A DNA stretch of 64,000 nucleotides. Origin: Corynebacterium sp. NML98-0116. Its GTDB lineage: Bacteria; Actinomycetota; Actinomycetes; Mycobacteriales; Mycobacteriaceae. This document shows, piece after piece, positions 15,431 through 26,370 of this stretch. A program made the translations under genes and the position numbers. How positions within the stretch are numbered: position 1 is the first letter of the stretch; the number at the start of each line of letters is the position of its first letter. The DNA lies in NCBI RefSeq assembly GCF_001767255.1, contig NZ_CP017639.1, positions 62,001 to 126,000 on the forward strand, written 5' to 3'. The notes beneath the pieces were generated by a model. The model searched no databases. It was not told the DNA's origin and saw only the letters and a list, made by a program, of their open reading frames with translations.

Positions 15431-18274
15431 ATGTGCCCTGACGCGACAGTAACGAACGCCGCCAAGCCCGCAGCCGAGCAAGACCAAACCTTCGCCCCCG
15501 GCCTCACGGTCCGGGTCCGGGACGAGTTGTGGCTGATCACGAACGTGACGCAGTCGGCGGACGGGTTTTTGTTGTCGGTGCGCGGCCTGTCGGATTTTGT
15601 GCGTGATTCCTCGGCAGCGTTTTATACGGCGATTGACCGTGTTGAGGTGGTGGATCCGGCGGATGTGCGGGTGATTCCGGATCGTTCGCCGGGGTTCCGT
15701 ACGTCGAGGTTGTGGTTGGAGACGACGTTGCGTCGTACGCCGGTGCCGTTGTTTCAGGAGCAGTTGTCGGTGGCGGATCAGATGTTGTTGGATCCGTTGG
15801 ATTATCAGTTGGCGGCTGCTCGTAAGGCGTTGAGTAGTGAGAATTTGCGTCCGCGTGTGTTGATTGCGGATGCGGTTGGTTTGGGGAAGACGCTTGAGGT
15901 CGGGTTGATTTTGTCGGAGTTGATTCGGCGTGGGCGTGGGGATCGTATTTTGGTGGTGACGCCGAAGCATATTTTGGAGCAGTTCCAGCAGGAGTTGTGG
16001 TCGAGGTTTGCGGTTCCGTTGGTGCGGTTGGATTCGTTGGGGATTCAGCGTGTGCGGCAGAAGTTGCCTGGTAGTCGGAATCCGTTTACGTATTTCAATC
16101 GTGTGATTGTGTCGATGGATACGTTGAAGTCTCCGAAGTATCGGGCGCAGTTGGAGCGTGTGCGTTGGGATGCTGTCGTGGTGGATGAGATCCATAATGC
16201 GACGAATGCGGGGACGCAGAATAATGAGTTGATGCGTACGTTGGCGCCGACGACGGAGGCGTTGTTGTTGGCGTCGGCGACGCCGCATAATGGTTCGTCG
16301 GATTCGTTCCGTGAGATTTTGCAGTTGTTGGATCCGTTGTCGGTGCGTCCGGATGGTTCGATTGATGTGTCGGCGGCGGAGCGGTTGATTATTCGGCGGC
16401 ATCGTCATTCGCCTGAGGTGGCGAGTGTTGTGGGGGCGAAGTGGGCTGAGCGTGCGGAGCCTCGGAATATTTTGGTGGCGGCGTCTCCGGAAGAGAATGC
16501 GGTGGCGCGTGAGCTGGATGAGGTGTGGGTGCATCCAAAGGCAGGAAACCCTGCGGGGGATCGGCTGTTTCCGTGGACGTTGGTGAAGGCGTTTTTGTCG
16601 TCGCCGGCGGCGTTGGAGGAGACGCTGGTGAACAGGTTGAAGAATGTGCCGTCGGGGTCAGCGGAGGCGCAGTCGTTGGAGCGGTTGCGTGGGTTGAATG
16701 CGGGTGTGTCGGCGGGGGCGTCGAATAAGTATCGGCGGTTGTTGGAGTATTTGCGTGAGGTGGGGGTTGGCCCGCGGAAGGCGACTCGTGTGGTGGTGTT
16801 TTCGGAGCGTGTGGCTACGTTGCATTGGCTGCGGGAGCATCTGGAGCGGGATTTGAAGATGCCGAAGGGCGCTGTTGCGGTGATGCATGGGCAGTTGTCG
16901 GATCAGGAGCAGATGCAGCTTGTGGATGAGTTCAAGCGTGCTGATTCGAAGTTGCGTGTGTTGGTGACGGGTGATGTGGCGTCTGAGGGCGTGAATTTGC
17001 ATACGTTGTGTCATGATTTGGTGCGTTTTGATATTCCGTGGTCGTTGATCAGGATTCAGCAGCGTAATGGTCGTGTGGATCGGTATGGGCAGGAGCATGC
17101 GCCGCAGATTGCGACGTTGTTGCTGGATACTGAGGGTGGGGGCGATGTTGGTGAGGTGAAGGTGCTTGCGCGGTTGGTGGAGCGTGAGTTTGAGGCGAAT
17201 CGGATTTTGGGGGATGTGGGTTCGTTGATGGGGAAGTACAGTGAGTCGGCTGAGGCGGATGAGATCCGGAAGGTGTTGGAGCGCCAGAAGGAGCTTGATG
17301 ACGTCGCGTTGGCACCGGAGGCGGTGCAGGATGGCTCGGCGGGGGATTTGGTGGCGCAGATGTTGGCGTCGTTAGCTGCGATGCCTGAGGAGGGTGTGGC
17401 TGATGTTGGGGCGCAGCGTCGTTCGTTGTATCCGGCTGAGGTGGGGTATTTGCAGGATGCGTTGAGTGAGGCGTTTCATGGTGCGCCGGAGAAGCCGTTG
17501 GAGGCGAATGGGGTGGCGTTTCATGTGCATGGGAATGGGGTGGCGGAGTTGGCGCCGCCGGTTGATTTGCGGCGCAGGTTGGATGTGTTGCCGCAGGATT
17601 ATTTGGCGGCGCGGAGGGTGAAGGAGTCGTTCCAGTTGGCCACGACGCGGCTGCTTGGGGAGGAGTTGTTGCAGCGTGCCCGTACGGGTGATGAGGGGTC
17701 GACGTGGCCGGCGGCGCACTTTTTGGGCCCGTTGCATCCGGTGACGGATTGGGCGACGGATCGTGCGTTGGCGCAGTTGTCGAATGGCAGGATTCCTGCG
17801 ATGCAGGGTGCGGTGGATGCGCCGACGGTGTTGTTGATGGGCACGTTGACGAATAAGCGTGGCCAGGTGGTGTCGCGTGCGTTTGTGACGGCGGGTCCGG
17901 AGTCGTTCCCGGCGACGATTGAGGATCCGGTGGCGTGGCTGCAGGGGGTCGGGTTGACGGTGGATGCGATTAATCCGGGCACGGTTGTGGTGCCGGAGGG
18001 TGCGCAGGAGATGATCCGTTCGGCGGTTGAGCAGGCGAAGGGCCAGTTGCAGCCGATGATGGCTGGGGCGAAGGCGGATGCGTCGAGAAGGATTGAGCGT
18101 TGGTTGCAGCAGGCGAATGCGTGGGAGGCGGAGAAGGCTGCTGGTTCGACGCATTCGGTGCGGGCTGCGAAGACGGCGAGGTTGTTGGAGCAGGAGAAGG
18201 CGTTGGTGGCGTCGTTGCATCCTGATCGTGAGTTGGTGCGTCCGCTTGTTCTTGTGTTGCCGAGGGAGGCCTAA
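15431..18274 (+). CDS. drmD: SNF2/DEAH-box helicase, DrmD-like (class 1 DISARM)
   Basis: The 947-aa SF2 helicase has Walker A DAVGLGKT near residue 148-155, Walker B DEIHNAT near 252, and C-terminal helicase motifs VTGDVASEGVNLH near 512 and QRNGRVDRYGQ near 543. The order and spacing match the SNF2-type helicases (DrmD) that accompany an adenine methylase in class 1 DISARM. It is the first gene of the operon; its stop lies five bases before the methylase ATG. Codon use favours G/T-ending codons, unlike the C-ending downstream genes. A decayed second copy of its N-terminal part lies at 58925-59523. The start ATG has only a weak ribosome-binding site, and a later start is possible. Confidence 0.8.
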   Translation: MCPDATVTNAAKPAAEQDQTFAPGLTVRVRDELWLITNVTQSADGFLLSVRGLSDFVRDSSAAFYTAIDRVEVVDPADVRVIPDRSPGFRTSRLWLETTLRRTPVPLFQEQLSVADQMLLDPLDYQLAAARKALSSENLRPRVLIADAVGLGKTLEVGLILSELIRRGRGDRILVVTPKHILEQFQQELWSRFAVPLVRLDSLGIQRVRQKLPGSRNPFTYFNRVIVSMDTLKSPKYRAQLERVRWDAVVVDEIHNATNAGTQNNELMRTLAPTTEALLLASATPHNGSSDSFREILQLLDPLSVRPDGSIDVSAAERLIIRRHRHSPEVASVVGAKWAERAEPRNILVAASPEENAVARELDEVWVHPKAGNPAGDRLFPWTLVKAFLSSPAALEETLVNRLKNVPSGSAEAQSLERLRGLNAGVSAGASNKYRRLLEYLREVGVGPRKATRVVVFSERVATLHWLREHLERDLKMPKGAVAVMHGQLSDQEQMQLVDEFKRADSKLRVLVTGDVASEGVNLHTLCHDLVRFDIPWSLIRIQQRNGRVDRYGQEHAPQIATLLLDTEGGGDVGEVKVLARLVEREFEANRILGDVGSLMGKYSESAEADEIRKVLERQKELDDVALAPEAVQDGSAGDLVAQMLASLAAMPEEGVADVGAQRRSLYPAEVGYLQDALSEAFHGAPEKPLEANGVAFHVHGNGVAELAPPVDLRRRLDVLPQDYLAARRVKESFQLATTRLLGEELLQRARTGDEGSTWPAAHFLGPLHPVTDWATDRALAQLSNGRIPAMQGAVDAPTVLLMGTLTNKRGQVVSRAFVTAGPESFPATIEDPVAWLQGVGLTVDAINPGTVVVPEGAQEMIRSAVEQAKGQLQPMMAGAKADASRRIERWLQQANAWEAEKAAGSTHSVRAAKTARLLEQEKALVASLHPDRELVRPLVLVLPREA

Positions 18275-18279
18275 GTTCC

Positions 18280-21200
18280 ATGGCTGTGTTTGATTCGATT
18301 GTCAATGTTGAGGAGTGGATTAGTGATTACTACCTCACTACGGACGAGTCGAAGGGTGAGTCGTTTACGAAGCGTGTGAAGGCGCGGACGAATCAGTGGG
18401 CGAAGGAGGCGTCGCTGTCGGAGACGCCTGTGGAGCGGCTGAAGCGTGTGCGCGGCGCGTTGCAGTCGGCGTTTGCGCAGGGCGCGCCGACGTCGGCGTT
18501 GATCCGCGAGGCCTTCGGTTACGGGGAGCCGCAGGAGTTGACGTTTACGCGCGCGGGGGAGCCGGTGGAGTTCGTGGGCTGGGTTGGCCATGCGGGCACG
18601 CTGGTGGTGCTTGAGGCTGATCCGGTGGACAGTGTTGAGGAGGTTGCGCAGGCCAGCAAGGTTGTGGGGGATATTTTTCTTAGCGACGCCCCTCCGGCCT
18701 TCATCGTGATCATCGCCGGGAATTGGGTGGTGCTTGCGGAGCGTGAGTTGTGGCCGCTGGGCCGCTATTTGGCTGTGGATCTACAGCTGGTGGTGGAGCG
18801 CAATGACACGACGAAGTCGGGTGAGCTGGCGCGTGTCGCGGTGATGCTGGCGCGTGAGGATATTGAGCGCGCTGCGGATGGTACGACGTGGTGGACGGAC
18901 ACGTTGGAGGAGTCGCGTCAGCATGCGGTGAAGGTGTCTGGTGATTTGCGTGATGCGGTGCGTGAGTCGATTGAGTTGATTGGCAATGATGTGCTGCAGC
19001 GCCGCCAGGCGCAGGGCCTCCCGCTTGAGGATGTCGACGGCAACGAGCTTGCCCGCCAGGCGCTCCGGTACTTGTACCGCATTCTGTTTTTGTTGTTCGC
19101 GGAGGCCTCACCCGAGTTGGGTATTTTGCCGACGGGTAGCCCTGAGTACGTGGCTGGCTACGGTTTGGACCGGCTACGGGATCAGATTCTGACGCCGCCG
19201 GTCACCGAGCAGGCGCGCCACGGCACGCATCTTTACGAGTCTCTGCAGGTGCTGTTTGACCAGGTCAACCACGGCCACGATCCGTTTGCGGCAGCGGACG
19301 CGGATGAGGATGCGCAGAACCACGGCCTGACGTTCCGCAACCTGGACGCGGACCTGTTCAAGCCGGAGGCCACCGCGCTGATTGACCGCACTGCCCTGTC
19401 CAACGAGGCGCTCACGCACGTGCTGCGCAACCTGTTGCTCTCCCGTGAGGCGGCCGGGAAGGACCGCGGGTTCATCTCCTACGCAACGCTCGGTGTCACC
19501 GAGTTGGGCCAGGTGTATGAGGGGCTGATGTCCTACCACGGGTTCATCGCGCAGGAAGAACTTTACGAGGTCGCCCCGAAGGGCAAGGCCGAAAAGGGCT
19601 CCTAGGTCATCCCTGTCTCCCGCAGCGGTGAAGTTCCCGAGGACAGCTTTGTCATGGAGGACGTCGAAGACCCCGCCGGTGGTGTGTTCAAGCGCCGCCG
19701 CAGGTACCCGCGCGGCTCCTTTGTGTACCGCCAGTCCAGCCGCGACCGTGAACGCTCCGCGTCCTTCTACACCCCGCAGGTGCTCACGGAGTTCAGCGTC
19801 TCTCAGGCAGTCGAGGTGCTGCAGGAGGAAGGCCGCATCAGCTGCGCAGATGACGTGCTCACGCTGAGCATCTGCGAGCCGGCGATGGGCTCTGGTGCCT
19901 TCGCCGTCGAAGCCGTCCGCCAGCTCGCGGAGTGCTACCTGGACCTGAAAGAACAAGAACTCGGCGAGCGCGTCCCCGCCGAAGAACGCGCCGTCGAATT
20001 GCAAAAAGTGAAGGCCTACCTGGCGCTGCACCGCGTGTACGGCGTGGACCTCAACCCCACCGCCGTCGAGCTCGCCGAGATTTCGCTCTGGCTGGACACC
20101 ATGACGGCTGGCCTAAAGGCGCCATGGTTCGGCCTGCACCTGCGGCGCGGAAACTCCCTGGTCGGCGCATTGCGCGCCACCTTTAGCAAGGAGCAGCTGA
20201 ACAAGAAGGCGTGGCTGAAGGCTGTGCCGCGCCGGGAGTACGCGCCGGGCCGCATTCACCACTTCCTCCTCCCCTCTGAGAGCTGGGGTGCCGCAGCGGA
20301 CGCGAAGGACCTGAAGAAGCTCGCCGCCGAGGAACAGAAGGCGTTGAAGGCGTGGCGTAGGTCCATGTTGGTCAAGCCGACAGGCCCACAAGCTAAACGC
20401 CTGTTGAACCTGGCTCAACGCGTTGAGTTCCTGTGGTCCGTAGCCCTTGCCAAGATGCAGATTGCGGAATCACAAATCCGCCGCGACATTGACCTGTGGG
20501 GCCGCGACCCCGAACCCGCCACCGGCGTGGTCACGCGCGAGCAGATCGAGCGCGAACTCCTCCACAACGAGGAAGGCGCCTACCGGCGTCTCCGGCTGGT
20601 GATGGACGCCTGGAACGCCCTGAAGTTCTGGCCACTCAATGAGGTGTTGGACACCGAGCTTCCCGATTGGGACGAGTGGCTGGACACCCTGCAGGACATC
20701 CTGGGCAAAGAGGCCGAAGCCCGCGACGAGGCCCAGATGGTCGTTGGCCGCGCCACAACCTGGGATGAGTTGCACGAACTGGAAACCACCGACCTCGGCC
20801 TGTCTGGTGCCCTGTCCATGGAGCGCATCCTGAGCGCCCACCCGTGGATCGCCACTGTTCGCGACGTCGCCGAGGAGCAGGGCTTCTTCCACTGGGACCT
20901 CGACTTCGCCGCCGTCTTCGCCGAGGGTGGCTTCGACCTGCAAGTGGGTAACCCACCGTGGGTGCGTCCCCGTGGCGACCTGGACGGGCTCTACTCGGAG
21001 CTGGACCCGTGGTTCTCCCTCGCCCACAAGCCGACGCAGGCCGTGAAGAACGAACGCCGCGCCCACTGGAACGACGACGCCCGCATGCGCGACATCGTAT
21101 TCAAAGGCACCGGCGATATCGTTGCCACCGCGAATGTGCTCGGCAACGTGTCCGACTACCCGCACCTGGCCAACCAACAGCCTGACCTCTACCGCGCGTT

Positions 21201-22716
21201 CATGGAACGCACCTGGTCCAACGCCTCGAAGCGAGGCGTGGTATCCCTCATCCACCCGGAGTCCCACTTCACCGAAAAGAAGGCCGCTCCCCTACGCCGA
21301 GGCGCGTACCTGCGGCTGCGGAGGCACTGGCAGTTTATTAATGAGCTCTCACTTTTCGACGTCCACCACCTCGTTTCCTATGGTGTACACGCTTATGGAC
21401 CTGAGCAGGAAACTGCCGACTTTATCCAGGCAGCACACCTTTACCACCCACGCACCGTCGAAGAGTCACTGCAACACAACGGTGAGGGACCACTGCCCGG
21501 CTTGAAGGACGACAACTACAACTGGGACCAGCGGCCTCACAAGGACCGTATTCAGCACGTTAATCTCGACGCACTTAAGCTATGGGCCTCGATCTTGGGC
21601 GACTCGGAAGCCGACCCGCTTGAATCGCGCATGGTGTACACCGTGAACACCGAGGCAGCAAAGGTGTTGGAGAAGCTCGCAGCGCAGCCACGAATCGGTG
21701 AGCTTGGTTTGCAGTTCTCGAACGGCTGGCATGAAACTGGTGATAAGAAGAAAGGCTATTTTGACACCGGCTGGGCGCATCCTGATTCCTGGGACAACGT
21801 CATTATTCAAGGGCCGCATATCGGTGTTTCGACGCCGATGAATAAGCAACCGAACCCAACGCTGAAGAACAATCAGGATTGGTCCGAGATTGATCTGGAG
21901 GCGTTGCCAAGCGATTTCACTCCCGCTACTGCCTACCAGCCAGATCGAGAGAAGAAGCCAACCTACGACTCCGACTACACGCAGTGGGAAGTCAAGGGTG
22001 AACGGCAATCTGCGAGGGGCTTCTACCGAGTTGCCTGGCGCGCAATGGCAGCGACCACAGGCTACCGAACTTTGTACCCAACGATTTTCCCCCCGGGCAC
22101 AGCTCACATTCATGGTGTCTGTTCAGCGGCAAAACCAGGAGACAACCGAGCAACGGTGACGACGGCAGCTGTGTTGTCGTCGTTACTATCTGATTTTCAA
22201 ATTCGGGTTAGTGGTATCGCCAATTTATATGGACCTGCAATAGAACACTTGGTAAGGCCAAATGAGGTGAAGAATGTGGAGAGCCTCATTCGCATCTACC
22301 TCCGCCTCAACTGCCTGACCGAAGCGTACGCACCACTCTGGGAAGAGATCATTGGTGAGAAGTGGACGGTAGACACGCCGATCCGCAACGCCCTTGAGCG
22401 GCGGCGAGCACAGTGGGAGATTGACAGAATTGTCGCAGAAAGCCTCGGGGTCAGCGAGGACGAGCTTGAGATGATCTACCGCACCCAGTTCCCCGTCATG
22501 CACCGGTATGACCAGGAAGACCTTTACGACACGAACGGTCGCAAAGTACCGAAGGAGGTCGTCAAGGAACACGAAAAGTGCAAGGGTGACGCCCAACTCA
22601 CCGAGCAAGAGCGCACTTGGACGCACCCACAATCGCAGGTGGAGTATACGTTTGAGTACCCGTTCCTCACCTACGACCAGTGGGAGCATCAAAGAGTGCG
22701 AGCAAAGGAATCGTAG
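18280..22716 (+). pseudogene. N6-adenine DNA methylase (DrmMI/PglX-like), interrupted by an in-frame TAG
   Basis: The frame from 18280 stays open for 441 codons, hits TAG at 19603-19605 and then continues open in the same frame to 22716, about 1478 codons in total. Across the stop the reading is KAEKGS-stop-VIPVSRSGEVPED, so a single change (for example TGG to TAG) accounts for it. The N-terminal 440 residues form a helical/target-recognition-like region. Methylase motif I EPAMGSGAF lies near codon 532 and the catalytic motif IV NPPW near codon 891, as in gamma-class adenine methylases of DISARM class 1 and BREX. A downstream ATG at 19654 could start a C-terminal fragment with both catalytic motifs. 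If the stop is real, self-methylation may be off or need readthrough. Confidence 0.8.
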
Positions 22717-22772
22717 CCTGACTCAGTTTGAAATAAAGTGCATATACGAATTGTGCTATTGCGACACGAAGG

Positions 22773-24311
22773 ATGAACATGATCGAATGCCCACCAGTTT
22801 TCCAACTTCACTCACTTGATCTTTGGTGGGAAGAGTATCTTTGCGAAACAGACCGCGAGGAGATCATCGCATACCTAACTGAATTTTCGCCTGAGTCATT
22901 GCAGAATGGGTATGGCGAGACCACCATTTACATGCCAAAAGGTGGCGAAGACTATACCGTCGAAACTGAAATAAAAGGTATCGCGAGCGGGATGGCTAGA
23001 TTTTCCGACAACTTTGAATGTGTCGTGAAACTGTTCACCCTCCGACTTGCTCTTTTGGCAGAATCTGAAAACTTATTTCGCCTGCACCTTGGAATAATTG
23101 AGTTCGCTCACTTCCTGTACAAACGCCGTTCTGAACCGGGGGTTCTAGATGAAGCGACAAGATTCTATGCTTTGGCAGTCTCAGTAAGTGATGAGGTTTA
23201 CGCTGAGCTTTCAAAAGAGCCATGGTTCGACGGGAATTGTATTAATGAAGCGGCTAAAAGGCTCTCAATAATTTTTGAGAAATCTGAGTTGTTCAACGTC
23301 GCTTTACAGGTAATCGAGAAAGTACGTGCTGAAGGATGGCCCGGGGACTGGAGCAACAGGACCAGACGAATTCAGCGGAAGCTAGAGAAACAAGGCGTGA
23401 GTAGTGCGAACACTGATTACGCAGTAGAAGAAGCACTTGCTACTGCGCTGTTTCAGCCACGAGACGTCATCGAAGTATATGAGTCTCTAAAGGATGGTTT
23501 CGAGGATGTCTTGAACCGGGTTTCTGTGTCTCGGCCTTGGGTGATTGAGAGCAGTGACCCTCCCGAACCAATCCCGGGCCCGAAGTCAGGGCCGGTGAAA
23601 CTGCAAAGGCTCGATGTGCGAGTAGCAGTTGATATGTCGAATAAGCTTTTCGAAGTAACTAAAGGCACGACAACTCGCCAGGCTCAATTTCCGCCTGTTA
23701 CGCGAAAGTTTATCGATGTTGAATGGTGGGAATTCATAAATATCATCGCAGCTGCATCTGATCGACAAGGCGGAATCCGGGAAGGCGTTGAGCAATGGTG
23801 GGTGTTGGAAACTGAGCCCCTCGAGATGCAGAAAGTGAGTCCATCGAAAGCACCTCGATTTGAATTCACTCTGCTTTCCAATGACCCGTATGGATTAACA
23901 AAGAAATCTGACCCGTTCGCAAGTCTCCATGGATTCAGAAAACTCAACTGGAACACGGGTGAGTCGCTACTCAGGAAAAACAAATACGCTAATCGACCCA
24001 GGCCAGCCTATTTATACTTTGAATCGGATCATCATAGAAGGAGAGTAAGCACGGGATATATCGGCGGAGAGGATAGAAATATTTGGGATAACGAAATAAA
24101 TCTAGGCGGAATTATGGATGATACAAACTTCGATTTATACTCTAAGCTCGCGAGTGCAGTCGAGTCCGGTCTAGAACATGGTTTCACGCCTACAGGCCCG
24201 TGGGTCGGGCGGTTTATCACCGGCGCCGAGCCAGGAACTTTTGAATGTGGTTTTTATGCGCGTGCTGAGTTTTCCAAACCAGGATTCAGCGCCCCGATGT
24301 GGCTTGATTAG
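22773..24311 (+). CDS. 512-aa protein of unknown family in the defence operon
   Basis: It starts 56 bases after the methylase in the same direction, with GAAGGA upstream (ATG at 22773, or the better-spaced ATG at 22779). The N-terminal 220 residues look all-helical, resembling tetratricopeptide-like or HEPN-like bundles. A Pro-rich linker at about 250-275 leads to a mixed alpha/beta C-terminal part containing WWEFINII and GPWVGRFITG. The gene is more AT-rich than the methylase before it and the helicase after the cassette, and it ends 135 bases from the convergent ABC-3C ATPase. It may be cargo that arrived with the cassette or a non-standard operon component. I recognise no motif that gives a function. 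Confidence 0.75.
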   Translation: MNMIECPPVFQLHSLDLWWEEYLCETDREEIIAYLTEFSPESLQNGYGETTIYMPKGGEDYTVETEIKGIASGMARFSDNFECVVKLFTLRLALLAESENLFRLHLGIIEFAHFLYKRRSEPGVLDEATRFYALAVSVSDEVYAELSKEPWFDGNCINEAAKRLSIIFEKSELFNVALQVIEKVRAEGWPGDWSNRTRRIQRKLEKQGVSSANTDYAVEEALATALFQPRDVIEVYESLKDGFEDVLNRVSVSRPWVIESSDPPEPIPGPKSGPVKLQRLDVRVAVDMSNKLFEVTKGTTTRQAQFPPVTRKFIDVEWWEFINIIAAASDRQGGIREGVEQWWVLETEPLEMQKVSPSKAPRFEFTLLSNDPYGLTKKSDPFASLHGFRKLNWNTGESLLRKNKYANRPRPAYLYFESDHHRRRVSTGYIGGEDRNIWDNEINLGGIMDDTNFDLYSKLASAVESGLEHGFTPTGPWVGRFITGAEPGTFECGFYARAEFSKPGFSAPMWLD

Positions 24312-24446
24312 AAGGAAAGTTGACTCTGTCGGCACAGATCAGCACTTGCCTAGTGCCCTCCCGTGCAAAGACGCAAACTAGTGGATTACGTTGCAGTTGC
24401 AATTGCAACGCCGAGGCCTTCATTAGGCCTGCGGTCTGAACAGCAC

Positions 24447-26156
24447 CTACTTATCGCAGAAGAGCTTGTTGGTGGAGGATAGATTGAGGATGGTGTAGTC
24501 TTTTATAGCCTGCTCTGACAAGCCTGCGGATACCAGCTTTTCGTGCAGCACAGCTACGATCATTTGTGCTCCAGTCTCTTCGCAAACATCGATAATGTGC
24601 CGCAGGTCGTCACCCTCGATGTTTTCAATGACATCATGAATGAAAAAGCGTGGGACAATAGTGTTGCTTGATTTTGCAAATTCTTGGTAAGCAAGATCGT
24701 AGGCAGCCATTAATGACTTGCGGGAACCGCTGCTGGCTCCATTCGGCAGCACAATTTCCATCGGGAAATGTGTTATATCCTGATCGTATTTGAGCACCGG
24801 ATGTTCCTGATTAATTTCTTCAGAAAACTCGCTGAAGAAGTAGTTGAAAGACGCGATGCGTTGTTTCGCTTGGTGCTTGCTCGCTTCGATCGTTTTTTTG
24901 TGTTGCTCTAGTTCAGTCTCCAATGACGTAATCTCTTCCTCGAACTGTTCGGCGGTATTGACAATCTCCTGGAGCTCACCAATTCTTAAAGTCTGCTCTG
25001 TGATTTTATGGTTTAATTCTCGGAATTCATCCAAAGCAGGATCATTCAGTACCTCGTGGTTGCCGGCTAACTCTGCAATTTCATTCTGCGTGGCTAGCAG
25101 CTGTTCATGTGTATCGGATTTCAGATCGGAGAAATATTTAAGTTTGTTTTCTATTAGGCGTTGGTTGAAGCTGAGCATTTGCTTGAAAGTCTTATCCAAG
25201 TGCGGGATCAGCTTGGCGACCTCAGCGTAGAATTTGCTCTGGATATCGATCTCAGCCTGTAGATCACGTTCTTGCTCGATTTCTTGGATACTAAGATCAA
25301 TCATTGTTAGATGATATTCGAGTTCATTTTTCCTTTCGTAGGCACGTGAGAATTGACTATAGAGTTCGGCTTGAGCGTCTTTGAATTTGTGGAAAGCCGG
25401 TAGATCTGTTATTGCTTCTAGTTTTTGTTCGAGGATATTGAGGGATTCAATCGATGCGTCGAGCTCGGATTTCGTTGCATTTATTTCATCGGTATCCCGA
25501 AGCTTTAGGTATGTTTTGCGGGCGTTCTTTATTGCGTTCAACTTACTGCTGACTTCAGCAGATTGAGATTTGTCTATATGACTGCCGAGTCCAAACAATA
25601 CATCGTAGATTGAGTGGTAATCCGAGTGGCTTGTAGATTCAAGATTTTTCAAAAACCCTGGGTCATCACTGCGGGCTGAAATTCGTATAAACGACTTGAT
25701 CAGCATCCGAAATGTCGGCTTAGCTGTTCCGTGCGCAAAGAAGATTTCATTTAGTTTTCGTACATATTTTTCGTAGCTGTACTGAGAGCCGTTGATGTAA
25801 CGCGTACCACGTTCGAATAATTCAACTCTACAGGTTAATTCGTCCTCGTGATCCAGGATAGAAAGATCCGGTGTAAAAACGGCTTCGATTGCTATTCGAG
25901 AGTCATTGATTAGATTTTTGAGCTCGGAGTTTTCCTGCTGGAGCTGGTGGTCATAGTAGATGATCTTCTTATCTTTGGCCCCTAGTAACAGGTCGAGACA
26001 GCGCAGGAACGTAGTTTTTCCAACTTTGTTGTGTTTGTTGGATTTTTCGTTGTCAACGACGAGATTAATTCCTTGGCGAAATGCAACTGTGCGCAATGGG
26101 ATATCGGTATCAGTTGCTATTATCTGAAATGTTTTGATGTACATGTAAGAAGCCAC
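24447..26156 (-). CDS. DUF2326-type SMC/RecN-like ATPase of an ABC-three-component system
   Basis: The 569-aa protein has an ABC/SMC head split by a long coiled coil. The Walker A is KSNKHNKVGKTTFLRCLD at about residues 38-55, of the NxVGKTT form typical of this family. Charged helices span about 190-430. The C-terminal DUF2326-like part reads MEIVLPNGASSGSRKSLMAAYDLAYQEF, with a Walker B-like FFIHDVIENIEGDD near 510. In ABC-3C systems such ATPases pair with a small middle component and an effector, exactly the order here. It overlaps the 86-aa gene by 47 bases. The cassette is strongly AT-rich compared with both flanks, suggesting recent transfer. Confidence 0.78.
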   Translation of the reverse strand: MASYMYIKTFQIIATDTDIPLRTVAFRQGINLVVDNEKSNKHNKVGKTTFLRCLDLLLGAKDKKIIYYDHQLQQENSELKNLINDSRIAIEAVFTPDLSILDHEDELTCRVELFERGTRYINGSQYSYEKYVRKLNEIFFAHGTAKPTFRMLIKSFIRISARSDDPGFLKNLESTSHSDYHSIYDVLFGLGSHIDKSQSAEVSSKLNAIKNARKTYLKLRDTDEINATKSELDASIESLNILEQKLEAITDLPAFHKFKDAQAELYSQFSRAYERKNELEYHLTMIDLSIQEIEQERDLQAEIDIQSKFYAEVAKLIPHLDKTFKQMLSFNQRLIENKLKYFSDLKSDTHEQLLATQNEIAELAGNHEVLNDPALDEFRELNHKITEQTLRIGELQEIVNTAEQFEEEITSLETELEQHKKTIEASKHQAKQRIASFNYFFSEFSEEINQEHPVLKYDQDITHFPMEIVLPNGASSGSRKSLMAAYDLAYQEFAKSSNTIVPRFFIHDVIENIEGDDLRHIIDVCEETGAQMIVAVLHEKLVSAGLSEQAIKDYTILNLSSTNKLFCDK

Positions 26157-26370
26157 ATTCGTCTAAATAGATCAAGTTGTTGAGGTACAGAAAGTCAAGA
26201 GCGAATAAGTAAGTACGGTACTGCATGTGGAGCGATTGGTGTTCATTTTTTGAAGCTCGGAACAAGCCAAGTGAATCTATAGCTCCATGCTTTGCGATGT
26301 CATGCAGAAGTTCTGCGGCCTTATAAAACACGGTGTGCTTCGGATGGGCGTTTCGGTCTAATATGATCAT
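26110..26370 (-). CDS. ABC-three-component middle component (MC6-like)
   Basis: The 86-aa protein reads MIILDRNAHPKHTVFYKAAE, then ALDFLYLNNLIYLDECGFL near residues 57-75. The IILP/IILD start and the ALDFLY-L--I core match my memory of middle component 6 of ABC-3C systems, small winged-helix-like adaptors between ATPase and effector. It overlaps the effector-like gene upstream by four bases (ATGA) and the ATPase downstream by 47 bases, so the three are translationally coupled. Confidence 0.65.
   Translation of the reverse strand: MIILDRNAHPKHTVFYKAAELLHDIAKHGAIDSLGLFRASKNEHQSLHMQYRTYLFALDFLYLNNLIYLDECGFLHVHQNISDNSN

Noticed and set aside
3458..19605. Reassignment or suppression of TAG codons
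   Set aside because: Many intact genes here end in TAG (for example the fic and pan genes), so TAG clearly acts as a stop; two split genes are better explained by mutation or error.
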